A DNA stretch of 64,000 bases from Fasciola hepatica (GCA_948099385.1 CANUEZ040000013.1:1267001-1331000), one strand, 5' to 3'. Positions 45,298 through 58,806 are shown, counted from the first letter of the stretch. The notes: a model not told the origin generated them from the sequence alone. Numbers and translations are program-made.

Positions 45298-46214
45298 ACA
45301 CTAACCGTTGACGGGATCCACAGATATCGTCATCAGCTGACTTGTGATCACTAATCTGCTGAGCAACTTAGCAGTTTACCATCTTATTTACAGTTTTGTG
45401 AGCAACAGAACGTTTTTTCCCACCTGCTTCGCAATCATTGTTTCAGTGCTCTCTCGTCCTGTTCGTCCAGTCTTTTCTATTCGCTTACTCCCTAGTCTCC
45501 CCACATATCCAATTCTTCCTTTGGTTCGTTCCATCTATACCTTTAATTTGAAAGAATTTCTTGGTTCAGTGGGATCTCACTTTTCCAGCCCGTTGAAGCC
45601 GGCAAAGATGGACACATACAGATCGTGTTCATTTGCCGATCATTTGCATGCCAATTCCTTCATTTTAACTGAGTTGAAAAGACGCAACGGTTTTTCTCTT
45701 TCTCATGTGTATATACTTACGTTTTCCAATTTTTCACGAAGTCAATCTGGTGCGTTTACAAATAGACGGGAGTACTCCCCCTGTCAGAAAGATCTGAGAT
45801 AGAAACTCGTTATCACTAAGCCGCGTCGTACTTCTCAAAGATGTGGTTTCAAACAGGGGGCATGTATTGAGCAGAAAGAGTGAGATTATTTTTGATGAAT
45901 GGGCGATATAGAACATTTTTGTCCTCTAGGAATTCTTGCACTTGTTACTTTTCAGATTTTGGTCTTGTCCCAGATAGAAAGTAGATCGATGTTAAGTACC
46001 GTTCGCGATTTGCGGCGGTACATTGAAGATTATTTCATGGTTGAAAACCAGACATGGCTTTTTGTTCACGCGATGTTGTAGAGTGCAGAAAATTTTCAAG
46101 CTCGTCATTATTATCCATTGTAGTATGAAAAGCTTAATGGGGGCATAACTAGTTGCTTTGTTGCCAGCTCTAACTGGCGTGTGTTCAAATTAACCTTTTA
46201 GTGTTTTCGTACTG

Positions 46215-47560
46215 ATCATCATCATCATCATCGTACAGTGTTAAACAGTAGGGCAAGCCCCACTGACCACTGCCTTTCTCACCATGTTGCACGTAGAATT
46301 AGAGAGTATGAATACACAAGGCAGAGAGAGAGTGGACCTACGCGCGAGGAGGAGGAAAGAACGCCCTAATAGCCAACATTGTCTGACTGTACGAACACAC
46401 ATTGATCAACCATTCTGGTTGGACAGAAAGTGACAACACGATCGCCACTGTTCACGGTTCGCTGTCATATCATTCAGCGTCTGTGAACAACTGGTTGAGG
46501 GATTTTTTGGACCCTAACCACGAAGATGCGTGGCCCCTACTTTTCCTTAGTTTGCTGTACATTATTCCACGTCATCTGTTGACCCCCACGTAGTTTCTTC
46601 CATCCCCTTGGAGGAACGGAAAACAGGCTACGGTACGATAGGCGTCAGTTCGCCATACGTAACACGTGCACTAACCAACGAGGCTTGCTACGCTGGATAC
46701 GCTGTGATAGAGAACTCCCTGAAGGGGTACTCAATACTCGATTTTTGACCTCAGCATTGCTTACTCGGCTATTCCACCCAATCTTAGCGATATTACGCAA
46801 ACATCGATGGCCAAATACCTCGAGACGATGAATATGTTTCGCACACAGACTCCAGGTATCGCAACTATACAACAAAACTGAACGCACTGCGGCGCAGTAC
46901 ACACGACCTTTCAACTTCAGTGAAATATCAGATCGACGCCACAAGTGCTTCAGTCCAGCGTACGCCGCTCGAGCTTTTTATATCCGCGTGTTCACCCCTA
47001 CTACCGTGCTTCGATTCGTCGTCAAGCTGCTGTCGAAGTAACTGAAGTGGTCAATAGTTGTAAGTTCCTTCCCGTCGAGCTTCAAGCTCGGAATCGTTTA
47101 GGTTCAGTCTTGCAACATCACTTTATAAAGGTGAAAAGTGCATGCCGAATGGAGCTACAGCTCTCCCAAGTCTATTTAGTGCACGTTGCGTATGTTCTGT
47201 GGATTCGAACAAGCAGACAACGTCATCTGCGTAGTTTTGGTCACACAGCTTCTCCCTATTTCCTAGTTCAACGCCAACATCCTGAAGACCTCCTAAAGTA
47301 TTTTCCATTGTCTCGTCAATGACGAGGTTAAACGAGAGTGGAGAAGCCGGACATCCCTGTCAAACACCACTGGTCGTTTCGAACCGACCGGGTAGTTCAC
47401 CGTAAACTCTAACGCGGCCAGAAGTATGAGAGTACAATGACCTCAGTGGATTCATCAACTTTTGTGGCATACCTTTCCGTTGAATAGCACGGTGTCCGAC
47501 GGCGCTGCAAAATCGAGGCTAATACCTTGGTGGCTATCGGAATCAAGCTAACCCCACATG
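46215..47560 (-). mobile_element. RTE-like retrotransposon 3' half (minus strand)
   Basis: Read from 47560 downwards: GMPQKLMNPLRSLYSHTSG, YGELPGRFETTSG, then the catalytic NYADDVVCLFE (47308-47123), HTQRALNRLGRAVAPFGMHFSP, and the C-terminal CDTWSLCAKHIHRLEVFGHRCL (46944-46645). The 3' UTR (WLRDFLDPNHED when read antisense) and the (ATC)n start at 46215 match the ends of the 30104-33154 and 35741-35920 copies. It is 5'-truncated within RT and interrupted by stops. Confidence 0.85.
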
Positions 47561-48814
47561 ATTACTGCAGTCTTACTGGGGACCGATTTTTGATCAATAG
47601 GATGGGGTTATCCTTGGGAGGATGAGAAAGCGAATACCTCAACCCTTGCCCCAAAATATCTTTTACTTTTTCTATGGGATCTCACAGAAGTGAATTAAAT
47701 CTAGATACGGGATATCTGAAATCGTTATTCCAAACTTGCACGCACTTATGCAACCAACAACTCGTAAAGGTTTGGATGGGTAGATGCAGTTACTGAATCA
47801 TCCCATTCCTTGGAAATTTTCTCCGTCTATCAGAATATCCTGAGGGGTTGCCTTAGTCACGCCTTCACCATCCGAAATGGACGGAGATAACTCTTCCGAC
47901 CCAGTGTGCTTATGCTTTTTCAGGTAACTTATCTCTTAGGTAATCTAGATTTCTGCCAGATATGTTGCGTCTGCCTGCATCATCTCAGTTGTGCGTCTGC
48001 AGCGGAGGTGGAATAATTGAATTATACTTTAAAGTGTTCCACCCTACGTTCTAAGAGTGATTCAGTGAGCCGTCAGATTTATTGATTAAATTGTGCGTGG
48101 TTTTCGTGGACCATTGATTCTAGTCAAATTATAGAATTTTCCATTACTTCCAATCTCCGGTCTCCCTCCATTTACCTACATTTTGCAATTCACGTCTCGC
48201 AGTCGGTACTCAAACTCTTACTCAGTTACCAGCCGTCTCACTGGGCGTTGCGTACAAACATTTACCAGAGTAACCGATTTCAAAGATGCCCATCGGTGAT
48301 GAGGGCTACTGAATAGAGCGCTTTGTATAGCACTGGCAGTAACGTACAAACATTCCTTTGTCTATTGCTTCTGTTCACTGGGATCCTGGATATCTGTTTG
48401 AACTGACGACATCATAGAGGTTTATTCCTCGGAGAGCAAATCGTGGGCTATCAGCGACAAGTTGAGCAATACGGGCGGCTTTCTCGTTGATACGACCGCG
48501 GGCGAGTACCTATCACTGATTTGAGTCCATGTGTGTAGACCAGAATGGGCGAAAATTTTCCATCGATTCGCACCAGCAGTTAACCAAAGCGATATTATCA
48601 ATTTAAGTTCACCAATGTAGAAGTTCCTGGAATTTCACTCTTTTCAAAGTACAGCTTGACACCAGAATTATTTCACCGCAAATTCCCGATATTCTCGTTC
48701 AAGAGGAAAAGATATGGTGTTTGCGCTCAAAAGTCTACATAGATATTGGTTCATCGCAGGAACTGTACCAAAGTGAGTAGAGGACATTGAGCGAGAGATG
48801 TACATGAAATAAAG
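47561..48814. other. Intergenic, nothing recognised
   Basis: About 1.25 kb between the RTE fragment and the putative neuropeptide gene. No ORF of note, repeat or motif was found. Confidence 0.4.
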
Positions 48815-49863
48815 TTATTGTGAGAAAACACGTATGAAAGGAGTGTGACCAAACGAGTTCAATAGTTCGTCATTGACCATTCGTTTCCCGACTCGGGGAA
48901 ACAGAGGTGAACGAATTTGGCGATAGTATACTCCGGCAGCCATTGGATTGATAGTTTTGCCGTTCTGGTCTTCTATGATGTACTCGATTGGGGATGTGTT
49001 GACTGGATGCAACGAGCTGGCAAAGACTAAAAGATGAGGAAAAACAATCTACTAGTAAAAAACAGTCGGTTGTCTGTATGTTTTAAACGTGCAATTTATT
49101 TGCAGCTTAGAGAAATTCATCATAATGATATGATTTTTGATGCGATCTCAATCGCTACCAGCCTACTATGAAGATTAATAAATGCAGAATACTTTAAATA
49201 CTCGTTATGTAACACTGCATCTTGAGGGGAAAGTGCCCTTTCTAAGTTTGAGTGCAAAAAGCATCGTAATAATGACGACAAAGTCATCAAAATAAGTAAT
49301 TCTATTGTAGCGGGGAATGTTGGGGTAACAAAACAACGCGAAAATCGAATCGATCGGGCCAGCCGATCGAGAGCCACAGACTGAGAAACAGATGGCGACC
49401 ATGTCGGAGGCATCCCGAAGCAGACAAAAAGAGACAATATGTACTGGCAGATGGGGCACAGCGGGATCCTAGGCAACCAACAAGATAGCCCATGGGAGGG
49501 GCTACTGATCCAGCCGTCAGCCGGAACGATCGGACCAGTCAAACAGAAGTACTGCATGAGAGAATCAAGCTAATGGCCGCAGGCAACTGAGCAGAACGCA
49601 GCCGAAGTGCTCAGGCAACCGGCGGTTCACTGTTTTTACAGCGCAGTCTGGAAAAACGGCTATATAAATGATTGCACACGTTTCATGGACTTGACTTCTT
49701 TGGCAGCCCAAATGCAGGTATCCTCACCCGTCTTCGTTACACTATGAAGATAAGACACTACTTCTGACACATTATAAAAGTCGGTCTGGGATCCAATTTG
49801 TTCTGAATATCTGGCTTCGATACAGCTTCGATACACAACAGATACTAGAGAACTGAATAACAT
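48815..49863 (-). CDS. Putative neuropeptide precursor with FPRVamide motif (two exons)
   Basis: Exon 1 runs 49863-49728 (ATG to donor ACGG|GTGAGG) and exon 2 runs 49026-48815 (acceptor TCTTTTAG|TC to TAA), split codon GTC. The predicted protein has 115 residues. It starts MLFSSLVSVVYRSCIEA, a short hydrophobic stretch that could be a signal peptide. Near the end is YYRQIR-SPLFPRV-G-KR: an RxxR cleavage site, a seven-residue peptide, Gly as amide donor and a dibasic KR. That is the layout of an amidated neuropeptide and predicts SPLFPRVamide, resembling the C-terminus of CAPA/pyrokinin (PRXamide) peptides. An in-frame stop lies upstream of the chosen Met. There is only one candidate peptide copy. 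The signal peptide is weak and a missing 5' exon is possible. Confidence 0.5.
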
Positions 49864-49869
49864 TAGAAA

Positions 49870-52800
49870 ACCCTTAAAACACCCTCTCTGGGGTTCATCG
49901 CTTTTGTATCTAGGATAATTAAAGTCTTTGTACGTGGGATCATAATGGTACTTTCGATTTGCGGCGAGGATGTAGTTCAAATGGATAAGTTTTATTTAAC
50001 TGTCTTAGTGGAATTCATTTTTGGGGACGACGTAGGTTCTAACATTGCCAGCTTGATAACTTCCAAGCACGCATTCATTGATCACATTTGACATTCATAT
50101 CTTGTAATCTCTCATACCTGCTATGTCGTTAATTTTCTGTGTAGCTGATTCTGTCAGTCTATATCCAAAAAATGAACGCTATATTCATTGAGTGACTAAC
50201 TTTATTCCATTTCCGATGTTGTATTTCTGTTCCTCGTTTGTTTTTTATCCTCATCTATCTCATGCATTCCAGTGTACTATTGCTTCTCTGCATTTCTTTT
50301 GGCAGATTCTTTTTCAAAGATAAATGAATTATCTTTTAATCCTGTTTAATTTCCCATTCACCTCGATCATCTTGCTTGTATAATTTATGCACATATTCCA
50401 TTTTTCTAGTCAAATTCAAACTTTGAGTTCAAATTTGGCAGGAGCTGTTATGATAATGTCATTTTAAACTTTCCACCGTAATCTGTCATATGCACATATT
50501 TGTCTAGCTCCCCCCCAAAAATATACGATTTTGATATCACTTGCATCATTTGATCATGCACTATAACATGACTCAGTCTTCTTCAAAATTCTATCCGTGC
50601 TTTCGCTTACTTCCGGAATGCAGCTTTATTGTGTCTTATCTGTGATGGAACCCGTTCGGGCAAATCCCGTAAGCCACAAAGTGAAGCACAACAGGAAATT
50701 TCACTTTTCCTTCAGGTAATCTGATTTTTTCAGAAACGAAATTTTGGATATCATTCGTGTCCATCGAATACTTGTTTGCAAGCACGCTCATTTACCAGTA
50801 TCTTAGTTCCCAGATAAAATACTAATTAGCAGGCGGCGATGAATGTCTTGGTACTTTTAAAGAAAAATCAAAGGAAAAGTTGCTACCTGGTCGGATTTGT
50901 GTACGATATATTCATTTGATATAGCTATGCGGTGTATAGCATTTTTACTATAGCATCGCAGAATTACATTCCTATTGATAGGTTTCACAAAGATAGAATT
51001 ATGTCCAGACCAAAGAGAACCTAATACATTTTTTTATAAACAAAATACTTACCACATAATGCCATGATGGAGACTAGATGAACGGCGAAAAACTTTGAAC
51101 CTGGCACTGAAATGAGAACAACAACGACGTAGGTGGGTAATCTCCTTTTTCCCAAGTAAAACAGTTCACAAACAATGGTATTATTCTCGTGGAACCACTA
51201 TGTTCAGAAATGCATTTTCTGACTTTGAACGAGTGGCGATTTTATTCGCGTAGTCGTGATGCTTGTGGGCTTATTCGTTGGATTATTTTGACCCATGGTC
51301 TTCATTCTTGGCCCTAACCACAGAATCATGCCACGTGTAAATTCGGACACGAAATTGCTTTTCACTGACAATGCGTCGACCATAGTTCACGAACTGAATG
51401 CTTACAACTAAGATTAGCATTTCTTGTAAGTGTATGCAAATGATAATTGGTCCATTTTGGTTCAGAAATATATGTGAGCAATAACGGGGTTATAGAATCT
51501 ACTAATTGTGTGTTGTCATAGATAGAAGCATATCTCATACATTAAACTACCACATAACTTCACATTTGTTGCTCGAAAATTGAAGATGAATGTTCAGATC
51601 ATCAGAACGTCAAGCAGTGTTGACGTCGGTTCGACTGAAATCCGTGAATGGATAACTGTCACGTTTTGGAAATGCGTGTACTTGCGTACGCACGTGGTTT
51701 TGAAAACCCAGACGACCGAGAATTTTTACCATTTTGATCAGCGGCAGGTCGCTGCTTCGTTGTCTGATGAATTTGCTTGATTGGAGGGTGTCTTAATTCC
51801 ATGTCTACTAGAAACTGTTTATTTTGTATCAGTCATCAGTACTTAAAGACATAGATTCTCAGTTTTAAGGCTTACTGAGGTGCTTCCGTGGACACTCAAT
51901 AACAAAGAACAACGGTTAACACCTGTATTCCAATAAGGTCATACGTGGAACGAAGAAGTATCAAATCGTCTACTACGTAACACGAAAAAGGATTGAGTCG
52001 CTTCACACAAGGTATTTGAGGTCATCAACTCCGGACAGAAAACAGAAGATTGCTGGTTTGTGCACAGCTCGCAAGCAAGACCCCGATTCGTGCAAACAAA
52101 CTGAATAGTTTAGCTCTTCTGCTCTACCCTGGTAAAATAACAATACAACCAGTTTTCCTTTGTCCTTCCCTATGTTTGGTTGTTATTTATAATTCTGCCT
52201 CGCTATATCCGTCTTTATTGACTACGTAAACGGTTATTGTGACTGCAGTAGGCACCCTAGGGAAGACGAAGTAAAACGATCCTTGAGATATTGAGCAAAC
52301 CATAGATTTTGATTTTTCTCTTGGAAAAAAGAAGTAACGATTTCTATTCCTGCTTTCCTAGCAGAGTTCTTATGATGTGAAAAATCAAAGATATTACAGT
52401 GACTAACGTCACAAAGAAACGAAAATCCCGAGTTTTTGTCACAACCGATCATCTCTTACTTTGAACTCTCTATAGAATCGGAATCAGTTCCTCGCTTAAA
52501 AGCAAAACTAAACAACTGCCGTCGAAGCAAATTAAGCACTGCTTCTAAATCGAACTATTGATAATTTGTTTTAAAGGACGTGAACGACAGAAAACCGAGA
52601 GGATTATGTATGTGTGCCTGCTCAGGTAGAAGTGCGCTGTCAAAAAAAAAACCATATACTTCCTGAAATGAAATCAGACGGACTTAAATAGATATAGTTA
52701 ACTAGTTAAGATCGAGCGAGATAGGCAATATGATTTCCTCAACGCGACTCACTTGCTCAAGTGACCCTGTGTGATTATCCACAGTCGAATACGAGCGATG

Positions 52801-54226
52801 AGACCCATGCCTTTTCTGGCATTGAATATTTATACGGCTCCCGCGTTCAGTCAATAAACCAATCACAGCCTGAATTGAATTTGATTCGCCTTATCAGAGG
52901 ATTCGTGGCCTCAAATAGACAAATGAAAATCCAAACAGAAATAGGGGTTAGCTAGGATCTGATTTTTCTAATTGTTCCCTTGGTTGGCCAACCGGTCATC
53001 GTATTTTGGGCAACAGAAAAGAAAAAAGAAAACTAGATTTCCCTCGTGCATACTTGTGCAGTGTGTAATGCTTTTGCAGTTTAGAACAAATGTGTTTCGG
53101 TGTGTTCTTAGATAGTAAGACATCAGTTTAAGTTTGGACCATTAGACGGGTTAAGAAAATGAACCACTCGAAAACACATGATGTGTGCGCTGCCTAATGT
53201 TAGAGGCAAAAATGTTTCAGATAGGAAATTTTTGTTCGCGTTGAATATTCGTTAGATCACGCAACGGGCGTAGTTTAATGACTGGTTCGTAGCACACTGT
53301 TCACGTGATGTTCGGTACGTTAAACAAGGGATAAAGAAATCCAGTTAAGTGATGTTAGATCTGAAACAAAGCCTGCTGGTCAACTCAGAAACCTAAGCCA
53401 GTGTTGGATTTATAATCTGTAAGCGACAAATCCTTAATTTGTTTTGACGGTTGCGTGGCTTCTGCATTCGTACAGCTCAGTTGTTATGCTTTGCGTGCAA
53501 GGACGTGTCACGTGATTGCGAGCCCGAGCAAAACATATTCTTAAACAAGGTTATGTTACCCGTGAGATATTCCTAATGATCGGAGGCAGTCTGAAGGAAA
53601 GTGAAAAGCACTTCCGAAGTGATACTTCAACGATGAACTGTTTCTTTTTCATGAAAATGTTCCCGGTCGATGAATAGTGGTTGATCCCAAATTCTGGCAG
53701 TTCATTTTAAGGCTGATGTGAAATATACTGACTGTAATATTTATTGATTTTAAAACATGAGTAAAGATTTCTATCTATACGTTATGAATCCCGGGATGGA
53801 TACATCTGAATTCGGAACAAAATTTAAGAGCTGCCTCTAGGGATCGATTTTCTCCTCACCCACCATCACCGATGTACGAATTCGGATCCCTGATACAGCC
53901 AGTCTCTGTGGTGGTAAATAGTAATTCGCTATCACCCCGCTTGGTCATCATGCTTGTCTGACATGTTGGCACCCTAAGAAGTTCTGGGCAGCAAGTATCA
54001 TTGTCATGGTTGCTGGTTATCGTAAGCAGTGTCGTGGGCCTTTGAGTCTATGGGCTTTAACCCCGTGCATTTCACAACCATACAACATCATATCAGCAGT
54101 CAGAACAGCTAACATCATCTTTCATAGATAATTTTGGTTGTGTTTTGACATTAGTCATGATTAGAACCTGGTGCAAAAGGTTTCCCAGGTGTAATCCACG
54201 GACTGATTAATTTATAAGACCGTTTC
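49870..54226. other. Mostly non-coding; isolated coding-like stretches
   Basis: No gene is firmly supported. Three plus-strand pieces look exon-like because open frames are bounded by splice-like sites. At 50624-50715 the frame (LICDGTRSGKSRKPQSEAQQ) ends CTTCAG|GTAATC; at 51580-51780 there is a 66-codon open frame; and at about 52786-52950 the frame (TSDETHAFSGIEYLYGSRVQ) follows TTATCCACAG. They may be exons of the gene that continues at 54.2-55.2 kb, but no homology is evident. Confidence 0.25.
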
Positions 54227-55229
54227 ATGTGGTACGTGACGTGTATTAGATCTAGAAAGTTTTACAAAGGCTGGAGTTACTTAGCTGAAAATCTGAAGGA
54301 ATCTTTTATTCAAAACAGTTCCACTCTCAAGACCAATCTATCAGATACAAACCACGGAGGAATGCAGCTTGGCGTCAAGTGTAATCTCGAACCCATATGG
54401 CAGCAAATAAAAGTGCCACGGTTGGACAGATTAACCCTATCAGGATTAGTAAATGGTTATTATTACTCGTAATAACATTTTCTGATTTTTACACTTATCG
54501 AACGACCATGATACACTGTTTCTTACGGGAGAATGCATCCATCTATGCGGTGCCAAAATGACGAATACGCCGGAGTCAGAGAAACTCCCACCAGGGCTCG
54601 TCGAATTTATAGTCCAGCAACAAAGATCGTCCGACCAGGTTATTATTATATGAGATTATTTCTTTCTTAAGTCTGAAGCTGGATTGAATTGGCTCCGAAA
54701 TCGGATAAAATCGAGTAATTTATTTAGGTCTACATCATTACCACAGGTGAAAAGTGTTCTTCTGAAGGGAGGACTTTTTTCCCGCCGACACTCTTTTCTA
54801 ATTGAATGTTGCAAATATGAAGGACAGCTTTATCAGCTCGAAAATCGGAAACTAACTTATATAACTAACTTTGTGTACTACTGTGTCGTTATATTGTTAT
54901 GGAGTAAGCATTCCAATATTAGAGCCTTATGGTGGTTTCCCAGCTGAACTGGATTTGGTAAGGGTGCTTCGATAACAACGGTTAACAAATTACCATGTCC
55001 TATTTGTTTGTCACAACTTACGTGGTCTCGATCACATTTCCTTTGCACTACAAAATAATCATTGAATGGACGTGTGAATGGTCTCTCGCTTTCACAGGGA
55101 CAAAATCCTATTTTATCAGGAGAATCCCACTGGGGCTTGACACATCACAAAACGGATGAGTCCGAGAGACAATATACTCAATTACCCTCAAGCTTGAGAA
55201 CAAGTTTCTTTATCACTACTCACTTCTGA
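54227..55229 (+). CDS. Unidentified gene, exon-like segments with a 33-nt intron
   Basis: The clearest segments are 54558-54638 (MTNTPESEKLPPGLVEFIVQ...) and 54672-54746 (SEAGLNWLRNRIKSSNLFRS), joined in phase 0 across a 33-nt intron, GTTATTATTA...TTTCTTTCTTAAG. The same frame is open upstream of 54558 to about 54500 (HDTLFLTGECIHLCGAK), so ATG 54558 may be internal. A possible next exon is 55098-55229 (GQNPILSGESHWGLTHHKTD..., after TTTCACAG, ending TGA), also phase 0. A further open stretch at 54227-54472 (GWSYLAENLKESFIQNSS, LDRLTLSGLV) may be an earlier exon. I do not recognise the protein. Introns of about 33 nt are characteristic of flatworm genes. The exon set and ends are uncertain. 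Confidence 0.35.
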
Positions 55230-55784
55230 CCAAAAGTTGTACAACCCTTTGTAGACAAGCCGAAGGTTTAAAAGATAATTACCGAAAATGAAACAAGAAG
55301 TCCTTGCTTTGATCCGTAAAGTTCACAATTCGACAACTCATTCTTGAGTTTCTGATAGAAATAAAATGTTTTTGTGTGATACAATTAGTAAATCGAGGGC
55401 TTTGACGAAACAAAACTGCGCCATTGAAAGCTACACAAAAATCCAGAAAACAGTCGAATGAACTCCAAAAGACTTTCAGGACAATAGTTAACAATTCAAT
55501 CATCTAGTGGTGAATGTGCTTGCATTTTTCGCTTCTAAAAGTCTAACCTGGCGAGCCGGTAGAGCACTTGCCCAGGGAATTGGATTTCCCGTTGGGCTAG
55601 GTTCAGGCCTATGGTGACAATAAAGGCTTTCTGTGAACTCAATCACTATTATTTGCAAGAACGAATGTTTCAACAAACGATTTAAAATCTACTGCCGAAT
55701 TGTCACATATGAGTAGCAGATCAGATAGTGTAGATAACATGATTCAACATAAAGTATGGAAGCTTAGCTCATCACTGAATACCA

Positions 55785-55925
55785 TAGAAGCTCTGTACCA
55801 CTGTTTCATCCTTGTTAGACCTCATCAGCATTGCACATCCCCCTGGGCCACAAGGGGACTCGAACCCGAGGTGAAAGATTATGAGTCGAACACACCTAAA
55901 CCTCAAGGTTGTCCTGGCTGGTTCT
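55785..55925 (-). mobile_element. tRNA-derived SINE, copy 3
   Basis: The minus strand has GGTTTAGGTGTGTTCGACTC (A box), GGGTTCGAGTCCC (B box) and the body ATGTGCAATGCTGATGAGGTCTAACAAGGATGAAACAG, matching the copies at 36988-37145 and 37355-37510. Confidence 0.75.
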
Positions 55926-58806
55926 CAACGGTTTATCGAATTGTCATATGAATCTCAATTCAAAAGATTTCTACCAGATTTTGATGAGAACAGTGGCATG
56001 ATATATCTGTGGCAATATACGATTATGCACGGTGGTGTGTATTTCGTTTTTCACAGGTATTTCCCCCAACGGAATCCAGTGGCGGGATCTGATCAAACGC
56101 GGCGAAGAAAATTGAATTGCTGGCAGTATACCACCACTGTTTGGATAATCTAGCGTCATATCTTCAACGTAGATAGTTGAAAAATAACAAAATTAATGCT
56201 CACAAGACTGAGCAAGTCATCCACGTACACTTTCAATCTTCTGCAAATTGATTTACCCGTTTTCTTTCAAAAAGTAATCGTTTTTAACTTTGTATTACGA
56301 TGAGCAAGGTAAGATGAATATCATCACAAATTCCCCTCATTATATTCCATCTTCCCACGTGACTCGGAACTCAGCTGACTAATGCCACTCCCTTGGTTGT
56401 GAGTTTAATTCAATGACGCTGATGATTTGTTTGGTCCTAATGAAAAAAATTGTACATTGAATTTGTTTGTTTGCAACTTTTTTGAATGGAAGCACATGGA
56501 AAATAATGAGAACATTGGAAGGAGTGGAGATGTCATATTGGGAAGCTTCTGGTTAGGAAAGAGTGTGGATCTGTTCTCTGGTTTTTAGTCACAGTAGTTT
56601 GCGTTTTCAGCTCCGGTTAGTTTGACATGTAACATGGTAGAAAAGCTTTCTTCGTAAGCAACCAGAAACCTTAATGTGTCAGAACCGAAATCGGTTCGGA
56701 GTGTATCGAAAAATCGATGCGCCATGTGAAATGTTATGGTAGAATTTTATTGCTCAATAACACAGCGTAGTCGAGATCGTTGGTAGGTTGTCGACGTTTC
56801 GGTCACCACTGGTAACTTTTTTCAAGACTGGTTTTACAACCGAATGAAACTGGAAACCTTCCGATCAAACTGCGCCGATTGCTAAGAAAATTCAAAATCG
56901 CACAATGAAAGATAAGATCATTTTTATCGTTGTCAGTTTTATCTTTCTTGGAACTCTTCCACACATGGTTTCCATTTTAGAGCAAACGAAGAATCAAACA
57001 ACGTCAGTGCAGCCGCCATTAGGTTGATTCTTTTGACCGCCATTTTCGTTAGGTTGGTTAGATTGATCCGGTTGATGGCTTGATAGGTGGTCACTTGCGT
57101 GGGCTATCTTGCCGAGTGCATCAGATCCCACTTAGTTCCACTGGTGACTCCGCATGTCTCTTTTTTTACGCGAAACTTCCGATATATTCACCATCCCTTC
57201 TGTGGTCTGCGGTTGTCAACTGGTTGACCCGATCGGTTTGATATTCGTTTTGTCCTGTTGCCACGGCTTTTTCCGCTACACCGTGAGCTTATTAAGCTTT
57301 AGTCGGTGACTTTTGCTTTGTAGTGGACAACGAGTATCGGTACAAAACTGGGGTAAGGATTGAGCGCAATGATATTTTTTTGGCCATCTTCACTGCTAAT
57401 TAGTCAACGCAAAGTGGAAATGTAAGCAAACAGTCGGTGGTGATACGGACCGTAGGCGATCCCAAGCACGGAACTCTGTTCTACGCAGTAGTAATGGTAA
57501 CAAAATGGTTTGTTTCAAAATTCTCGCTCTTCTAATAAATCAACTGCATAGTCATCCCTCGGGGGGTACACAAAGCATTTAGTCGACTTGAACGAATAAT
57601 CTTAGATTTGGACAGAATAGGTTTCATCAGCTTTTGATCACCAATTTCGGGGCTTAATTTGCGAACGCTTCATGACCAGTCGAAGTGACATCCATAATCT
57701 GCTGGTCACGGTCCTGGTTTTGTTGAGTATCGATTAGGATCTCATCCTCAGGTTTGCCTTTTAATGCTCGCATAATCTTTAAATTATGCGATAACCAATT
57801 ACGAGAATATAACCTCTTGAACATTCCCAAATACTTCTACACTTAGAAAGCGACCTTTTTGTACACATGGGGGTACTTCTAGTTCTTAAAAGCTTGGCAC
57901 TTTTATTCTTCAGCAGTTGGGTTCCATAGATGAGTTCGGATAAATAATTTAGTTTCTTCGCTTTTGGTCGGTAAGATTTATGTTTATTGATTTCAGTTCA
58001 GTTTCTCCGGTTAGCTGAGTTTACCTGCGCCTAGAAGACTGCTTACGCAACCGAACTGAGCGAGTCTTTGGGTTGGATTTGTGAATTATTGCAAGGTCCA
58101 CAAAAACTTTATTTAGTTTCCCATGCTTCCTTGACCGAAGCTGTGAATTTCATCCGCATTGAACTAAAGTCCTTCCTGAAGCTCGTGGACAGACACCTGG
58201 GTTTTCGTGGACTGTGTCTCATTTAACCCGTTTCTACTCATGTATCGGCTTGGCAAAGTTTGTTCCTGCTTGATCAAATTATTATTTATTACACTCCCTG
58301 TATTTGACCTTGAACATGTCATTTTCCCATCTTAGGATTTGGGCTACTCCATTGGTTCTTTTGTCAGTCTCTCCATGGTTTTAGACTGTTTGCGGTTGAC
58401 TGGTATCATTTCAGATTTTGAATATACTGCAAATCAAATCGATTTGGTTAGCGATGTATTTGAACTGATCATACAGTGATCCATCATCTTGCAGTATTAA
58501 GACCCAAAGCATCATTCCACTCCGTAGGTCTTCACGAAAAAACACTTATGAACAAACCTCTGTAGAAACATTCCTGTTGGGACTTGGTGGACATGCACAG
58601 ACGATGACTCCAAGAGCAGGACAAAAATAGATACGTAGTAACTTTGTAGTTAATAATATTTTGTCGACTTTTTGCACTGCTAGATGAATCCGTAATCAAA
58701 GAGGGAAATCCTTGACCGATGAATATCCAGTTGCGGATAAATATTGAATAAGGATCATCAAATGAACTTTTCGTCATTTTTCCACCAGCTTTAGCGTAGT
58801 TGCTAC
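55926..58806. other. Intergenic, no gene recognised
   Basis: A possible short terminal coding stretch follows TTTTTCACAG near 56058 (SPNGIQWRDLIKRGEEN then TGA), but it stands alone. At 56780-56835 the minus strand carries CTTGAAAAAAGTTACC-AGT-GGTGACCGAAACGTC, the same hairpin found at the ends of the Penelope-like unit at 61143-62295. The minus-strand ORF 58532-58933 has no recognisable motif. Elsewhere I see nothing. Confidence 0.35.

Noticed and set aside
49120..49557. 145-codon minus-strand ORF between the two putative neuropeptide exons.
   Set aside because: It lies in the predicted intron, has no motif, and its composition looks like chance open sequence; no independent support.
55130..55175. 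GGATGAGTCCGAGAGAC resembling a hammerhead stem II region.
   Set aside because: The core CTGATGA is imperfect, there is no GAAA in the right place, and no flanking stem pairs.
55540..55620. tRNA-like stretch (CCGGTAGAGCACTTGCCCAG...GGTTCAGGCC).
   Set aside because: The arms do not fold into a cloverleaf, and the body does not match the SINE family seen elsewhere.
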